From Wolfiporia cocos (Eukaryota; Basidiomycota; Agaricomycetes; Polyporales; Phaeolaceae): a stretch of DNA of 64,000 nt. The notes under the pieces are model-generated. The model was not told the origin of the DNA and searched no databases. It was given only the letters and a program-made list of their open reading frames with translations. Position 1 is the first letter of the stretch. Each line of letters opens with the position of its first letter. Positions 1 through 9,989 of this stretch are shown one piece after another. The translations under genes were made by a program, and so were the position numbers. The stretch is taken from contig JACCLO010000009.1 of NCBI GenBank assembly GCA_029448655.1, forward strand, positions 1,860,001 to 1,924,000. The letters are read 5' to 3'.

Positions 1-2810
1 TCGACATCTTCATGACTGCAATTCGCAACATCGTAGTTGTCTGGCTTTAAGCATGCAGGATAATAGTAACCAGAACCTGGCTTATGACGCCCCTTAAGAG
101 GACAGTAGATTCGACATCCCTGGGCACCCGAGTGCCCGACCAAGCCATTGAGATAAGTCATCCCCACTGAATTGGCAGTGGCGAGCAGGAGGAATAGTTT
201 CGATTCAATAATTTCGCCACGCGGATCCCAGATTTTAAGTCCTTCGATCATATGAGAGCTGAGGATACGCAAGCCAGGAAAAATGAAAGAGTCGACATTT
301 TTGGGCTTGTTAGGACCTGGGATGATGCCGCCGGGAATAACATGGGTTTTCTTGTACCGGACTTCTGGCGCGTAGTCCAATAATACCCACATATACACCC
401 AGCAATCGGATTGCTTACACGCATAGAGCTGTGCACCGTCCATGGAGAACATGAGCATGATGTCGTCGTCTCCGATGTCGCCCTTATCGCAAGCATTGAG
501 GTAATCCTCACCATGTACAAAGTCGGTATATTCTGGAATAATGGAGTCGTTGGCGAGGAGAGATCTGAGTACCTTTCTAGTGATTTTGGAACAGTAGCTG
601 GCACCCTCTGAGCTGACCACAGAACAGCGCATGGCTTGTAATACCGGACCTATAGGTATAGTAGTCATTTGTTTTCTTGGTACATTGACGCGTTTTCTCC
701 TAACGCGTTTTTCGACATAGCGATTTTCCCCGCAGTACGAGCAAATAAGAAGGTCGCTATATATTCCTGTGAACACCATACAGCTGCTGATACACACGTC
801 GTGCTTCAGAGCAATAATTCCGGTGATCTCGGCCACTTTGGCCTTAACCTCAGAGAATGAGAGCATTTCAATGTGAGGAGGGCATCGAGCTACAGCTCTG
901 TGAACGAGATTGTAATGTTCCTGAGCGACATAGTCCAATCCTAAGTAGACTTCGATTGACAGAGGCTCAACAGGGTCATTGATGTTGACGAGCTCGGTAG
1001 GGGGATTTTGAATGCGCTCGAGTACTCCGGGGTCAGCTATTTTGTCTTCCAGCCTTGAACTTCTAAGGAGATGCTGCATGCCCACAGTATCACGCAGGTT
1101 ATCTGGTCAGGAATGCCAAGATCTTCAGAGGATGGGTTGAAGTTGTCGCCAAGTTGAGTGCCAGAGTCATCATCTAGGCTCAATTCATTTAGCAGGCCAA
1201 CAGGGAGATCCATAGCTAGATGCCCAAAAAGCAATCGCTCCTCGTCCTCTTCTTCCACAGCTGTGATATCTGCAATACTACCAGCGTCCTGAGTGTCACA
1301 GATTATATCTGTTTCCTATAATTTCCTTGCTATTTTTAGCAATTTATCCCATTTGTTAGCTCAATATCTACGCTCTTCCCTAGTTTGACGCCCTTCGGCC
1401 TCAATCTAGCACGTGACCTTATCTTATCTAAAGATAACATCTTATCTCTGGCCTACCAACCATCTTATCTTGTAGTAACCCAAACCTTGATCATCTCGAT
1501 CACAACCGCGGCATACGCCGCCATACGTATAGCTCAGTCCTTACAGACGGCTAACACCGATAGGCTATCTCCTTACAGAGTAGCCCAGGCCCTTCGGCAT
1601 TTCGGTTATGTAAGCATGACTAATACATCAGACCATTACCGGTCCAACCTAGGCACGTGGCCTAGCTGTGCGCCTTACAAAGCGCCATAGTCATATTAAT
1701 AGGCATACCCCGGTCGGTATATGAGTCATCGCCGAGATGGCCATATCACATGCCTCAGCCACCAAAACCCATAGCGACCATTACCGGTCGCTAATCACAT
1801 GCACACACTTACCCTATGCCCTGCGGCCCTATTGGCCGCAATACTTATGACACCACTTTCTATTTGTAATAGAGGTATCATTAGTCCTACTCTGTAGTAC
1901 CTAGGGTCCTAGCCCTACAATGTATATAACCCGTACTCTGAGTCACTTACGACTCAGACTAGTTAATCTCTCTTGACCCCCGGCTTCTAGCCCTTAAAGC
2001 TCCTAGCCACTTTGCCATTACTCGCTTGTAGTCTCAGCCCTGGAAGCGCCTGAGCCGCCTATCTTGTTCAACCAACCTGCCTAACAGCATAGCAAGACTA
2101 CCTTAGGCGTTAGTTCTGTGTCACTGAGTAGGGTTGTGCGCCCCCGCGCCTGGGTTAGGAAGTTGCACGTGATTTGAGGTAGGCTGCGCTACAGGGTACT
2201 CGTGCAAGTTGCTGGCATCTACGACTTCGGATTGCTGCAGGGCAAGTCTCTAAGGTCACTATACCGGTGTCGCAGGCTTTTTGCGTACCTCAAAAATGGG
2301 CTCCACTACCTCAGCCATCTCCTGGTCTTTTTGTTGTAGCTCCATATTCATGGGCTCATCTTCTTGCGGTGCAATTGCGTGGCCAATGCCCTCTGGTACA
2401 TCTTCTGCAAAAAATCAATATCGTTCACAGTATCTACAATGACAAAACTCACGGTCAGCGTAGGAATCGTTGTTTTTATTAATGTTTTCCAGATTTCTAT
2501 CGTCGCTCTCTTTGTTTGACGCCTCCTTATTTATTAATATCAATATCTGCGTTGTGGCTGGTGCCATTAAAATTGACATACTAACACACACTCTCCCTGA
2601 GCATAATACATATCTACCCCACCCTCAAAGAATACATTCTGAGCATTATCCTCAGCTCTTCTCCTTGTGGCGTCTTCTCTGCAATACTTGGCATGTGTGC
2701 AGTAGGTAGTTTTGCCCACAAAAGGTGAGCCCCTCTTTTCGCATAGTTGACTACAGCCGCAAAAATAGACTTTATCATCTATCTTGTATACAGATTCTCA
2801 AGGCATCGTG
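1..2810 (-). pseudogene. Plavaka-type (CACTA superfamily) transposase, 5' part, split by a solo LTR
   Basis: The 5' part of a multi-exon DNA-transposase gene runs off the left edge. Downstream of 1079 one frame stays open to base 1. It carries a CxxC pair (CSYCGENR, near 735), the blocks PRKQMTTIPIGP (near 660) and FSMDGAQLYACKQSDCW (near 440), then PGGIIPGPNKPKNVDSF and GLVGHSGAQGCRIYCPLKGR. These blocks are typical of Plavaka transposases of basidiomycetes. Upstream, acidic exons can be followed through plausible introns to a Cys/His cluster (CSQLCEKRG, YCTHAKYC) near 2740. The solo LTR at 1294-2123 interrupts an open frame: removing it with one copy of the CTGAG duplication joins the two sides in frame. 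A frame change near 1080-1140 could be an intron or a lesion. The true start was not found. Family call is firm; exon edges are approximate. Confidence 0.8.
1294..2123 (+). mobile_element. solo LTR of a Ty3/gypsy-like element
   Basis: An 830-bp unit begins TGTCACAG and ends TGTGTCA, flanked on both sides by the 5-bp repeat CTGAG (1289-1293 and 2124-2128). It has a TATA box (TGTATATAAC, about 1921-1930). Its first bases (TGTCACAGAT, then an A/T-rich stretch) resemble the start of the gypsy LTR at 18550-19248 read on the minus strand, so it probably belongs to a related family. No internal region or second LTR remains, so it is a product of LTR-LTR recombination. It sits in the coding frame of the Plavaka gene. 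Confidence 0.85.
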
Positions 2811-3645
2811 TTGTCTCGACGATTTATTGGAAGCAGGGGGTTGTATACAAAGCAGGGTAAGGAGGAATGTACGAACGGTAGTGCAGCAAGATAGCGTAAG
2901 TGACAAAAAAACATAACGACGTAAGCATGCTAATGGAAGCCTACGTACGGAGCCATATGAAACCCCCCTACATCTGCGTTAACGTTACGCAGACTTAGGC
3001 ATCAGATCTGTCGTTCGTTGGCATATGTCAATCTACTTAGTAGGTCACATGATACGATTAATACAATTCAATTACACTGGATATATTTCGTTACATTGAA
3101 CCTTAGCAGTTACATTTAGATACATCCAGAATCATTTAGATATCTTCAAATACTCCGGATTCTCACTGGGTCTGCATGGCAAGCGACGTATTCGCCTCTA
3201 TGGTGCGGGACACTTAGTTACCGCTACTTTGGTACAGAGGCCAATTCGGCGGGTGATTGGCACCATCGGGTGCTATACACAAATTTGACCGCATTATTGT
3301 ACTACATACATGCAATGTATAGTGAAACAAGCATATCAAGTGATGGAGAAGGAGGAAAGGCTGGTATGCACCTTCTGTGCCCTGGCTACTGCCTCGGGTG
3401 CCTCTCCGCATACATCTGCAACAAACTCGATTCTGATGGCGATAGCAAGTTCAATCCTTCGGACGTGGTCGTGATCACAGTTCGTCGCCCCGACTGCTCT
3501 GTAGCAGAACGGCCCAGTAGCATCCCGGACGATGTGGTGGAGATGATTTTGGAGGAGTAAGGGATGGTGTTGTGGGTGCATCCCCTGTGTGAATTCTATC
3601 TTTGTTCGGTATGCAGGACAATCGCTGAGCAATCCGGCTGTAGTG
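2811..3645. other. intergenic stretch, no gene supported
   Basis: AT-rich sequence between the Plavaka gene and the MITE. A 96-codon plus-strand ORF (3270-3560, ending DVVEMILEE) is present, but nothing in it is recognisable and no intron context supports it. Confidence 0.5.
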
Positions 3646-3813
3646 CTATGGTTGGACCCCTTCTGCACAATTTTGATGGCATGTGAATAAGTGAAAATCG
3701 CAAGACCCGCTTGTCTCCGGACAGCTTTAGTTATGTGGTCTATGATTCAATATATAGCATATAAAAATGACAGTGCAGATGGAGTGAGCACTGTTGAAAC
3801 CGAGGGTTACCGG

Positions 3814-4830
3814 TAGTGTTGCAAGGTCCGGTCCGGTCCGGTCTTTTGCATGTTTTGGGCAGGACCGAGGACCAGGACCAGGACCAGACCGGTGCGGGCA
3901 ATGAGAGATCGGACTGAGACCGGTCCCAAGCAGGACCGCGGTCCTATACCGGTCCCAGGACCAGTCTGAACCGGTCCAGGACTGATTGAATGGTCATTCA
4001 CTTGACCATATTTTATTTGTAAGGAAATGCGATGAAAGGGCACTCATTTCTCAACATGTATCAAAACATACTTAGTACAGCTCGCAAATTGACTAAGATG
4101 CACCGATTGTTGAGTTTTGCCAGTATGGTTGGTACACTGAAGCTAGTATATATTTATATATGCCACTGTGGTGACTGCGCATCTCAGGTTAAACCTGATG
4201 ACATTTTATTCTTGTATGACACAATGAGTAGTAATAGTGACCACTAAATGGTTGGAAGCCAGTGACTGCATGAGATTGAACTGCATATATATCTACTTCA
4301 ATGTGCAAGTGTCAAAGCTACTGGGCAGGATAATATACAACTGTGTGCAAGTCAAAAACATTAGTGATAACATGAGGGCAGACTGCATGTGTTAAGTGCT
4401 GCCCAAGACAATAGCAGTGCTTCGTTGTATCATTAATATTAGAAGCTTTACTGGTGAAAACTATTATTGTCAGGTTTTGTGATGCTTAGCTAGTGGTACA
4501 TACATGATGCAGATTGTCTTGGATCACTCACTGGAGTCTTACGTACTTGATTTTATGTTTAAATTAGTGCATTGTGGTTTAAAATCTTGGAGTCGAAGCA
4601 CTATTCTATGCTAACTTTTGGGACCGGTCCAGGACTGGTCCAGACCGGTCCCAACCGGTCCTGTATAAATTGACAACTCGTTAGGACCAGGACCAGGACC
4701 GTGTTAGGACCAGGACCAGGACCGTGTTAGGACCAGGACTGGACCGGACCGCTGAATCGGTCCTAATCAGTCCGGTCCTAGTCCTGTCCTTAGTCCTTAG
4801 CGGTCCTTAGGACCGGACCTCACAACACTA
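3814..4830. mobile_element. non-autonomous hAT element nested in the MITE
   Basis: A 1,017-bp unit begins TAGTGTTGCAAGGTCCGGTC and ends with the near-perfect inverse (GACCGGACCTCACAACACTA). It is flanked by an exact 8-bp duplication GTTACCGG (3806-3813 and 4831-4838). An 8-bp duplication and a TAGTGTTG-type end are hAT hallmarks. The uninterrupted copy at 57828-58516 has a single GCTACCGG at the matching place, which confirms the insertion. The interior has no significant ORF. Confidence 0.88.
3825..4815. repeat. subterminal GGTCC/GGACC clusters of the hAT MITE
   Basis: Both ends of the hAT MITE (about 3825-3985 and 4620-4815) are packed with short GGTCC, GGACC and ACCGGTCC motifs in both orientations, including three GGACCAGGACCAGGACC runs. 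Dense subterminal motifs like this are where hAT transposases bind. The middle (about 3990-4610) is AT-rich and free of them. Confidence 0.75.
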
Positions 4831-5371
4831 GTTACCGGTCAGAGGGTGCAAAAGATACCCCTAATGCACAATTTTGTCACAATCAGTCACAAAATGCCGG
4901 GATGCCGCCATCACGGCACGGCTGGCTTGCTGTGCTGTTGAATGCATGGGCACCTGACAGCTAGCGGTGCTATTTGCCTATCGGAGTTTCTAAGCGCAGG
5001 AAAGGCGCCCACAGTTTGTCACGTCTGCAAAATGTTTTTTGGATTTCTTCGCAACAGTCTGATACTTGCTCCAGAGAACCTAGTAGCAATGTCATCTCAA
5101 TGTGTGCCATCATTCTACAACAGCGTCAGAGTGTGTAAAGCATAGGATCAGACTGGATCTTACAAGTTTCGTCATACCCCGGTCCTCGGAGCTTCGAAAA
5201 CACAACATTCAGAATTTTGCACAAGGAGATATCTGAATGAAACTCTACAGTAGCATTAGTATACACGTCCACTATATACACGATTTTCTTCGTGATTTTT
5301 TACTGCGATAGGGCCTCTGCAGAGTCAATTGTGTAGAAGTGGTCCATTGTGCAGAAGGGGTCCAGCCATAG

Positions 5372-5798
5372 TATCATCAGAAGTTGCTGAGCAGCCTATC
5401 AAAATTCTACTGTCCGAACAAGCGCTGTTCCACATTGGTGCAAGTTCACAACAATCCAGATGAACCACAGGCGCTCTGCCCATTATGTAACAAAACATTA
5501 TGTGTGCCATGTCAGGTTGTTTGGTATCGAGGTGTGGGAACAGCACATAGCTCTGCCTGAGGCAGCTACTCATATATCATTGTCAGACATGACGTGCGAG
5601 GAATTCCAAGCAAGTCCAATTGTTAAGATTGGTTAGGCATTACCGCTTGACGAGCGTTCTCCATAATATCAGCAAGCGCTGCAGCTCATGAGGGTGCGCG
5701 ATGTATGTGTCTTCATGATCTGTTGTGTCTAACCGTCTGCGGTAGGCCAAGAGCTGGCATAGATGTCCAAGTTGCTCCGTATGATAGCCAATTATCTG
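5372..5798. other. no gene seen
   Basis: Unique-looking sequence between two elements. I see no coding signal in it. Confidence 0.5.
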
Positions 5799-6217
5799 AC
5801 TTGAGGTTAATTACCCAGCGGGTTTGCGTAGATAAGCACCAAGTATCACGTGGATATTGATGCGTCGGGTGAGTGCCTCTGCGCGCCGACAAATGTTGAA
5901 TGTTTTGAACAGCCCATCTCTATGATAATGAAACAACTGTGCCGCAGATATATCATAAGATTAAAGCATATATTGTAGCACTGTACGTACACTGGGCGAA
6001 TGCCTTGCTTGCCCACTTAGTAATTGGCGCAAAGTGGATGCTATACATTCTGACTTATATAAAAGAGTCGACAAAGCTCAACCAGAAATTGCACGTGCGA
6101 TGCACTAACTATACGCTACTGTGCATCATCTACCAGTTGGGCCTGACCTATGCATGGCTGCTTGACAGCTGCATCTCAATATGGAGCAAAGCCGGTCTGT
6201 GCACCATAATCAGTCAT
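5799..6217. mobile_element. truncated copy of the MULE-like MITE
   Basis: Starts ACTTGAGGTTAATTACCCAG and is closely similar to 39918-40335, ending at the shared ACCATAATCAGTCA, after which the sequences diverge. The right arm of the full element is missing and no target duplication can be assigned. No protein is encoded. Confidence 0.75.
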
Positions 6218-6568
6218 TAAATATTCATCCCGTATCAGCTACAGTACGGCAGAGCTCATACTACGTGGTGACACAAGCGCTATCTCAAGTAACTACTCAG
6301 GGGAATGTTTATCGCATGGAAGCGTATTCCTGATCTGAGGCTACTCAAGGCAACAAAGGCCAAGACGAGTCTGGGGTGCTCCCTGCTCGTCTGGCTGGTA
6401 TATATGCTACTTGACTGTTTGTACATGTTTGGCTACTGTACAGTATTACGTAAGCTAATAGTCCGTGATAACCCTAACCTAGGGGTAGAGCCAAGGGAAG
6501 AGTGTCCGGGGTCTGACTAGGCACATGTGGGGTGTTCGGGGTCCTTGCACGTGATGCTAGGCGGGCGT
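6218..6568. other. no gene seen
   Basis: Short gap between the MULE fragment and the small LTR element. Only chance ORFs are present. The last five bases (GGCGT) are the target duplication of the next element. Confidence 0.5.
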
Positions 6569-7117
6569 TGTCACAAACTTTCTCTATGCAGGTTTGTACT
6601 CCCTCGCTATAGGACGCACGCGCGGCGCTAGGCGTACGCCGCGCCTCTGCGCTGTAGCCACCTCCGGCGTCTCCCAGATATTGCAGGTCACCTGGTCGTT
6701 AGGTTAGCGCTGTAGGGTAGCGCGCGCCTCCGGTACTCACGTTATGGTCACAGTAGTTACATGTAGCGTCACCTAGCACATGACCCAGTAGATACGGCGC
6801 ACAGGCCTCATCTTTAGGGCAGTACTAGTAGTCACATCGCTCATGTATATATTACGACGGAATGTGGGCTTACTCCCCATTCCTAAGATTCTCGACAACT
6901 GGGCATAGCCCCTTACTCTCACCTCTTTGTGTGCGCTCTCTGGCCGGGGGCCCAGCTCGTCTTGCTTGACTGTGCGCGCCTCAACATGTCGACTCTAGGA
7001 GTCCCTCTTTAGGGTACAGCCGACAAGTTCACCGCTGTTGCGGTTGCGCACCGCCCTGTAGGGCGCGTTAGGATTCCTCTGTAGTACAGAGTCCCACAAA
7101 CGTGTAAGTTTGTGTCA
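6569..7117 (+). repeat. left (5') LTR of the short element
   Basis: 549 bp, TGTCACAAACTT...AAGTTTGTGTCA, with imperfectly inverted termini. It contains the promoter described at 6846-6890. Confidence 0.93.
6846..6890 (+). promoter_or_regulatory. TATA box and predicted transcript start of the short LTR element
   Basis: TATATAT at 6846-6852 is followed 33 bp downstream by ATTCCTAAGATT (6879-6890). That 12-mer is the exact reverse complement of the sequence just after the LTR (7119-7130). The spacing puts the likely RNA 5' end at or near this 12-mer. The same arrangement is present in the right LTR. Confidence 0.7.
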
Positions 7118-7118
7118 T

Positions 7119-7130
7119 AATCTTAGGAAT
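7119..7130 (+). promoter_or_regulatory. self-priming primer-binding site
   Basis: AATCTTAGGAAT begins one base after the 5' LTR. It does not begin with the TGG expected when a tRNA 3' end is the primer, but is a perfect 12-nt complement of the predicted RNA 5' end (6879-6890). Tf1/sushi-type elements prime reverse transcription in this way. Confidence 0.75.
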
Positions 7131-7875
7131 ATCTTACCTCCCCTCCGGCGCCACCTGCGCTGGGGCCGAGGGTTCTCCACCTACAGGTCGCCAAGGCAGC
7201 ATGGCGGGGCAGCCGACGGTAGAAGCGCCGTCGGTCCGTAGTTTTACGAGCCCCCACGAAATGCTACACCTGGCAAAGCGACCGTAGGGAGTGAGTAATC
7301 AAGTCCGCCCCCCGTGAACATTGGGTAGCGGGATCGACTCGCGTAAGCCGCGTTTGAGGACCCGCCATCCACCCCTGCAAAGGGAATGCGATGCGTGGAG
7401 GTCTAGTGCAGCGGAGCCATTATCCCTGGGCGGCAGGGGTTATCGTCAAGAACTTTGATCTGTGGGTATGCGAAGGGTCCCGCAAGGGTACCCAACCCCA
7501 CACCGACGATCACGAAGGTCAGAAAGCAATCCACCACGACAAGACTATCGAATACCAACGAGCGAACCGCATACCCCGAGGTCGGTAGGCCACGCGTAGT
7601 CATGTCGGCGCAAGTCATGAACTTTGACATGTACCAATACGCTCACCGCTGGCACGCCTCGTCGACTCACGTCGTGGGATGTAAGGAAACAGGGATGGTC
7701 GGTTTGCTCCCAATGTTCCCTGAAGGCTAGCTCACTTCGCTCCACCACCGGCGGACGGACCGTGCTCCTGGGTGCTCCCCATCCTCCGCGAAGAAGGAAT
7801 GGGCCTCGAGTCAAACAAGCAACCAAGGTAGCGAGCGTCGTAGGATTCAAGGTAGAACGTCAGGGACGACGTTTT
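7131..7875 (+). other. non-coding interior of the short LTR element
   Basis: GC-rich interior with several overlapping ORFs of 65-103 codons on both strands, none recognisable. No retroviral enzyme motif is present. Confidence 0.6.
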
Positions 7876-7891
7876 TCGAGAGGGGGGGTAA
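7876..7891 (+). promoter_or_regulatory. polypurine tract
   Basis: A purine-rich run (AGAGGGGGGGTAA) ends directly at the 3' LTR, as needed for plus-strand priming. It is nearly the same as the tract of the large gypsy element (GAAGAGGGGGTAA on the minus strand). Confidence 0.75.
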
Positions 7892-8440
7892 TGTCACAAA
7901 CTTTCTCTATGCAGGTTTGTACTCCCTCGCTATAGGACGCACGCGCGGCGCTAGGCGTACGCCGCGCCTCTGCGCTGTAGCCACCTCCGGCGTCTCCCAG
8001 ATATTGCAGGTCACCTGGTCGTTAGGTTAGCGCTGTAGGGTAGCGCGCGCCTCCGGTACTCACGTTATGGTCACAGTAGTTACATGTAGCGTCACCTAGC
8101 ACATGACCCAGTAGATACGGCGCACAGGCCTCATCTTTAGGGCAGTACTAGTAGTCACATCGCTCATGTATATATTACGACGGAATGTGGGCTTACTCCC
8201 CATTCCTAAGATTCTCGACAACTGGGCATAGCCCCTTACTCTCACCTCTTTGTGTGCGCTCTCTGGCCGGGGGCCCAGCTCGTCTTGCTTGACTGTGCGC
8301 GCCTCAACATGTCGACTCTAGGAGTCCCTCTTTAGGGTACAGCCGACAAGTTCACCGCTGTTGCGGTTGCGCACCGCCCTGTAGGGCGCGTTAGGATTCC
8401 TCTGTAGTACAGAGTCCCACAAACGTGTAAGTTTGTGTCA
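7892..8440 (+). repeat. right (3') LTR of the short element
   Basis: 549 bp, identical by eye to 6569-7117. Confidence 0.93.
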
Positions 8441-9251
8441 GGCGTTTAGATAAGATAAGGGTTGTCGTTCAGTCGTTGGCTAACTGAATGAAATCGGCTT
8501 GTGACACGTGGCACCCTACACAACGAAGTTGTGTCCTCATTCCCGCTACCGGAGGTAGTGGGTCTTGGAGCGTAAATCGGAACGCAAAAGGTTTCAAAAT
8601 TTCCCTTGGGCTTTAGGGCAGGTCTCCGGTTACAATTTTTCTTATCAGCTTGTATGTGTGGGAACAAAATATCTGATCCGGATGCCTCCGACAGCTAGTC
8701 TCGCGCCCAGATGGTGAACGTTTGAACGCTTATAGCTTGTAGCGTTGCCTGACCCGCGTTGTGTACCCTACGGTATCACAGTGTTAACAATCGTGCTGGT
8801 ACGTGTATGTGCCAGTAGTAATATTGTGCAAATGCACGCCTGCTCAGCTATCAATCTGATATCTTCCCCATTCATGAATTTGTATGCAACATGATCCCTG
8901 GGTCTAGCTTATTTGCCTCAAAAATCACAAGAAAGCAGACACTCTTCGGATAGCTCGGATTGTGGCGATCATATATATGGTTGAAGTGCCTTGATTCTAG
9001 GGCGACTCAGTTGGAATGCCTTCCGGGCATCTTTCATCTGGATGCCATCATCAAGCAAGACCTGCAAAGAATCAGCAAAAATGCCCGCAGCAAGTCCACG
9101 ATGCTAAGTAGAGAATAGCTAGAACATGCGCCATAGTCTTCGAGTTGCTATCTTCAGCCTCTAGTGCTGCATGTAGTTTCCGAGTACACTCCTGCTTATG
9201 TGAGCTGCCACCCAAGGAGTCCCATCAAGTGGTCATTGATGTCAGCCATCC
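8441..9251. other. gap with no assigned gene; possible minus-strand exon remnants
   Basis: The minus strand between 9250 and 9030 has a short open stretch (RKLHAALEAEDSNSKTMA) that looks coding but could not be tied to a family. The gypsy element is inserted at its edge; 9247-9251 is the CATCC target duplication. Confidence 0.35.
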
Positions 9252-9950
9252 TGACACAGACTAGACTGTGGGACTCACACTATAACCTTATAAGCGACTT
9301 GAAGAGGTTGCTGGAGGTTGGTGAGGAGACTAGTGGGCGCAAGCAGAGATGTTATGTAACTGTGCGAATGCAGAGAACAAATCTAAGGCTTATCCGCAGT
9401 GATAGCCCTACTTATATACATGCTTTGTTTGGTTACCGGTAAGGGAGCCAAACATGAAGGTGGTCTGTGCGCAGACATAACTAATATGGTTAAGTCGTAA
9501 ACTACAATAGACCATGTGCGCCGGTAATGGCCGCACCAGTAAGATCGTTTGTTTGGACCGTAGGTCCATGTTGTGGAAGTGGCTGTAGCTACGTTAGTAA
9601 GCCATGCATGTGATTCTTATATACCGGTATCGGGATATGAGTAATCGTAAGGGCATTGGCATGTGATAACGAGCGGGCCGCTTATCCAATTGTACTGACA
9701 TAGCCCGGTATCGGGATATGAGTAAGGCGCGTGACACCGGAGGTTAGTCCGCTGAGTCATTGACGCGTACGGGCGTATTATGTACGTGTTGTTATGACAG
9801 GTGGACGTATACCGCGTTGTGTACGTGTTGTTTGGTTGCGTGTACGTGTAGACGGGCGCTTAGCAGCGTAAACGTCTACAAGGTCGTAGAAATACCAGAT
9901 AAATAGGTAAAAATACGGGAAAAATAGTGGCATGTCCCAAATCTGTGACA
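9252..9950 (-). repeat. 3' LTR of the gypsy element
   Basis: 699 bp; on the minus strand it starts TGTCACAGATTTGGG and ends TGTGTCA. Identical by eye to 18550-19248. Confidence 0.96.
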
Positions 9951-9966
9951 TTACCCCCTCTTCAGG
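9951..9966 (-). promoter_or_regulatory. polypurine tract of the gypsy element
   Basis: On the minus strand CCTGAAGAGGGGGTAA runs straight into the 3' LTR; it primes plus-strand DNA synthesis. Confidence 0.8.
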
Positions 9967-9989
9967 TTTCATTGTCCCTAATGGAACGG

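Larger units (their letters stand above)
3646..5371. mobile_element. Tc1/mariner-like MITE, interrupted by a hAT MITE
   Basis: This is a second copy of the family at 57828-58516. It starts CTATGGTTGGACCCCTTCTG and ends with the inverse (CAGAAGGGGTCCAGCCATAG); the 26-bp terminal inverted repeat has one mismatch. The right end is followed by TA; the left flank reads TG, so the TA duplication is imperfect here. Without the nested 1,017-bp insertion and its target duplication it is about 0.7 kb, matching the other copy along its length (shared blocks include CGGAGTTTCTAAGCG and CCCCGGTCCTCGGAGCTTCG). It encodes no transposase. Confidence 0.8.
6569..8440 (+). mobile_element. short non-autonomous LTR retrotransposon (TRIM/LARD type)
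   Basis: A complete 1,872-bp element: two 549-bp LTRs identical by eye, a 774-bp interior, and an exact GGCGT target duplication (6564-6568, 8441-8445). It has a primer-binding site directly after the left LTR and a purine tract before the right LTR. The interior has no protease, RT, RNase H or integrase signature. A 28-codon ORF from 7201 may be the start of a lost gag. It must borrow proteins from an autonomous relative. Identical LTRs imply recent movement. Orientation follows from the TATA box, primer site and purine tract. Confidence 0.93.

Noticed and set aside
1385..1690. 101-codon plus-strand ORF as a gene
   Set aside because: It lies wholly within the solo LTR and has no recognisable content.
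3801..4830. GGTCC repeats as telomeric or centromeric satellite
   Set aside because: They are confined to the two ends of a unit with an 8-bp duplication, so they are hAT subterminal motifs.
7118..7140. tRNA-type primer-binding site in the short LTR element
   Set aside because: There is no TGG start and no tRNA 3'-end pattern that I recognise; the 12-nt match to its own RNA start is better.
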